Below the pieces are notes generated by a model. The model was not told the origin of the DNA. It was given only the letters and a program-made list of their open reading frames with translations, and made no database searches. A stretch of DNA of 64,000 nucleotides from Desulfarculus sp. (GTDB taxonomy: Bacteria; Desulfobacterota; Desulfarculia; Desulfarculales; Desulfarculaceae): assembly GCA_016218705.1 (NCBI GenBank), contig JACRDC010000058.1, forward strand, positions 62,001 to 126,000, read 5' to 3'. Positions 62,996 through 64,000 of this stretch are shown in pieces. The position numbers and the translations under genes are program-made. Every line of letters begins with the position of its first letter. The stretch's first letter is position 1.

Positions 62996-64000
62996 TTGGC
63001 TGACCATCACCACAAGTTGGCCTTGCTGGGCAACTTCACGTTGGATTTCCTGGCCCGGGAACTGGGCCGCCAACTGGAAGGCCGCGGCTATCTGGCCCAG
63101 ATGCATCTGGGCGGCTACAACCAGTATCACCAGGAGATTCTTGACCCCCAGTCCGCTCTGTATGCCATGGCGCCCGGCCTGGTGCTGCTTTTGTTGGACC
63201 CGCACCCCTTCCTGGGGCCAGCCAGGGAGGCCATCCTGGCTGGAGATGACCCCGCCCAGGTAGGCAGCCGCCTGGCCGCCGAGACCCTGGCCCTGGCGGC
63301 CATGGCCCAACAGCGCCTGCCCCGGGCCACCCTGCTGCTCAGTACCTTTTTCCTGCCGCCCCAGGAGACCCTGCCCGGGCTGGAGTTCAACACGCCTCAC
63401 GGCTTGGCCCCCCTGGTGGCCGCCTATAACGCGGCCCTGGCCGCCCAGGCCCAGGCCGACCCCCGCCTGCGCCTGCTGGACATGGAGGGCCTCTTGCGCT
63501 GGCAAGGCGCGGCCAGCCTGTTTGACGAGCGCCTTTGGATCATAGGCCGCATACGCTTCTCCCGGGCCGGCGACCAGGCCCTGGCCCGCTGGCTCGCGGC
63601 CAGCATCTATCCCCTGTGGGGCGGCACCCGCAAGGTATTGGTGCTGGACCTGGACAACACCCTCTGGGGCGGGGTGCTGGGCGAGGAAGGCCCCCTGGGG
63701 GTCAAGCTGGGCGAGGAGGAGATGGGCCTGGCCTACAAGGAGTTCCAGCAGGGGCTGGCGCACCTGTGCCGTTCCGGGGTGATCCTGGCCGTCAACTCCA
63801 AGAACAACCCCCAGGACGTGGAGGAGATCTTCAGGCAAAATCACCAGATGGCTTTGAAGTCCGACCACTTTGCCGTGAAGATGATCAACTGGAGCGACAA
63901 GGCCGCCAATATGCGCGAGATCGCCCGCCGCCTCAATCTCGGCCTGGACAGCCTGGTCTTCCTGGACGACAACCCCGCCGAGCGGGCACTGATCCGCCAG
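62996..64000 (+). CDS. FkbH-like HAD-family protein (runs past the end of the window)
   Basis: The first 335 codons of a gene that continues beyond 64000. The frame opens after a TAG at 62966-62968. The TTG at 62996 is preceded by GGGAG 8 bases upstream and is taken as start. The N-terminal part has LALLGNFTLDFLARELG, typical of the SGNH-like domain of FkbH proteins. The HAD motif VLDLDNTLWGG (Asp218 and Asp220) and the later LVFLDDNPAER confirm the family. FkbH-type proteins load glyceryl units onto carrier proteins or act in surface-glycan synthesis, so this may begin a polyketide-like or capsule cluster. Confidence 0.85.
   Translation, partial: MADHHHKLALLGNFTLDFLARELGRQLEGRGYLAQMHLGGYNQYHQEILDPQSALYAMAPGLVLLLLDPHPFLGPAREAILAGDDPAQVGSRLAAETLALAAMAQQRLPRATLLLSTFFLPPQETLPGLEFNTPHGLAPLVAAYNAALAAQAQADPRLRLLDMEGLLRWQGAASLFDERLWIIGRIRFSRAGDQALARWLAASIYPLWGGTRKVLVLDLDNTLWGGVLGEEGPLGVKLGEEEMGLAYKEFQQGLAHLCRSGVILAVNSKNNPQDVEEIFRQNHQMALKSDHFAVKMINWSDKAANMREIARRLNLGLDSLVFLDDNPAERALIRQ

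Overview
The window is a stretch of very GC-rich bacterial chromosome (visibly well over 60 percent G+C), densely packed and without phage, transposase or CRISPR features. Several things suggest a deltaproteobacterium-type anaerobe (Desulfobacterota, perhaps near Desulfarculales): the short ArgA-type N-acetylglutamate synthase, an FkbH-type HAD protein, the hyp hydrogenase-maturation cluster, the leuS / methyltransferase / lptE / holA run facing rpsT, tandem RND pump subunits, and LptE, TolC and lipoproteins showing a Gram-negative envelope. The taxonomic placement is inference from gene content, not a search.

Layout. 1-1.9 kb: the end of a small protein, a TPR lipoprotein and a secreted gluzincin-like zinc peptidase. 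2-10.5 kb: a minus-strand tripartite efflux operon (TolC, periplasmic adaptor, two different RND permeases, every junction a 4-base overlap). 10.7-19.7 kb: plus-strand genes for a YkgJ-like Cys-cluster protein, a TPR/SPOR lipoprotein, a 2,4-dienoyl-CoA-reductase-type flavoenzyme, a TIGR01777 epimerase, a nucleotide-sugar dehydrogenase, a ROK kinase and a membrane-anchored TPR protein. 19.7-23.1 kb: a disulfide oxidoreductase overlapping a CNNM/CBS membrane protein, then a methyltransferase. 23.4-29.0 kb: hypA-hypB-hypF-hypD-hypE, without hypC or hydrogenase subunits. 29.1-34.6 kb: a class A penicillin-binding protein, a CBS/ACT protein and a DinG-like helicase.

34.8-43.9 kb is the accessory-looking part: a sigma-54-promoted beta-propeller protein, a DUF4214-methyltransferase fusion, a repeat-rich intergenic region, a Cys-rich mini-protein translationally coupled to a zinc-ribbon/Yip1 membrane protein plus a tiny lipoprotein, a low-complexity secreted repeat protein, an ANTAR regulator, a lytic transglycosylase and a PilZ protein with a small partner. 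43.9-62.6 kb returns to housekeeping genes, all on the minus strand except rpsT: murJ, rpsT (plus), holA, lptE, a methyltransferase, leuS, a DUF6765 protein, secA, an M23 peptidase, pmbA, argA, a SPOR protein, argS, a Cys mini-protein and alr. A tRNA-Arg(UCU) at 62.8 kb is followed by an FkbH-like gene that runs off the window.

Envelope biogenesis is the recurring theme: Lipid II flipping (MurJ), cross-linking (PBP1A), trimming (M23, SLT), D-Ala supply (Alr), SPOR and PilZ proteins, LPS assembly (LptE) and export (SecA, TolC/RND). The most unusual non-coding signal is a family of intergenic multi-hairpin repeats (near 23.3, 34.6 and 42.7 kb) whose stem sequences differ between copies in compensating ways. 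A second family is a 29-base internally palindromic repeat, one pair of which is arranged as inverted arms.
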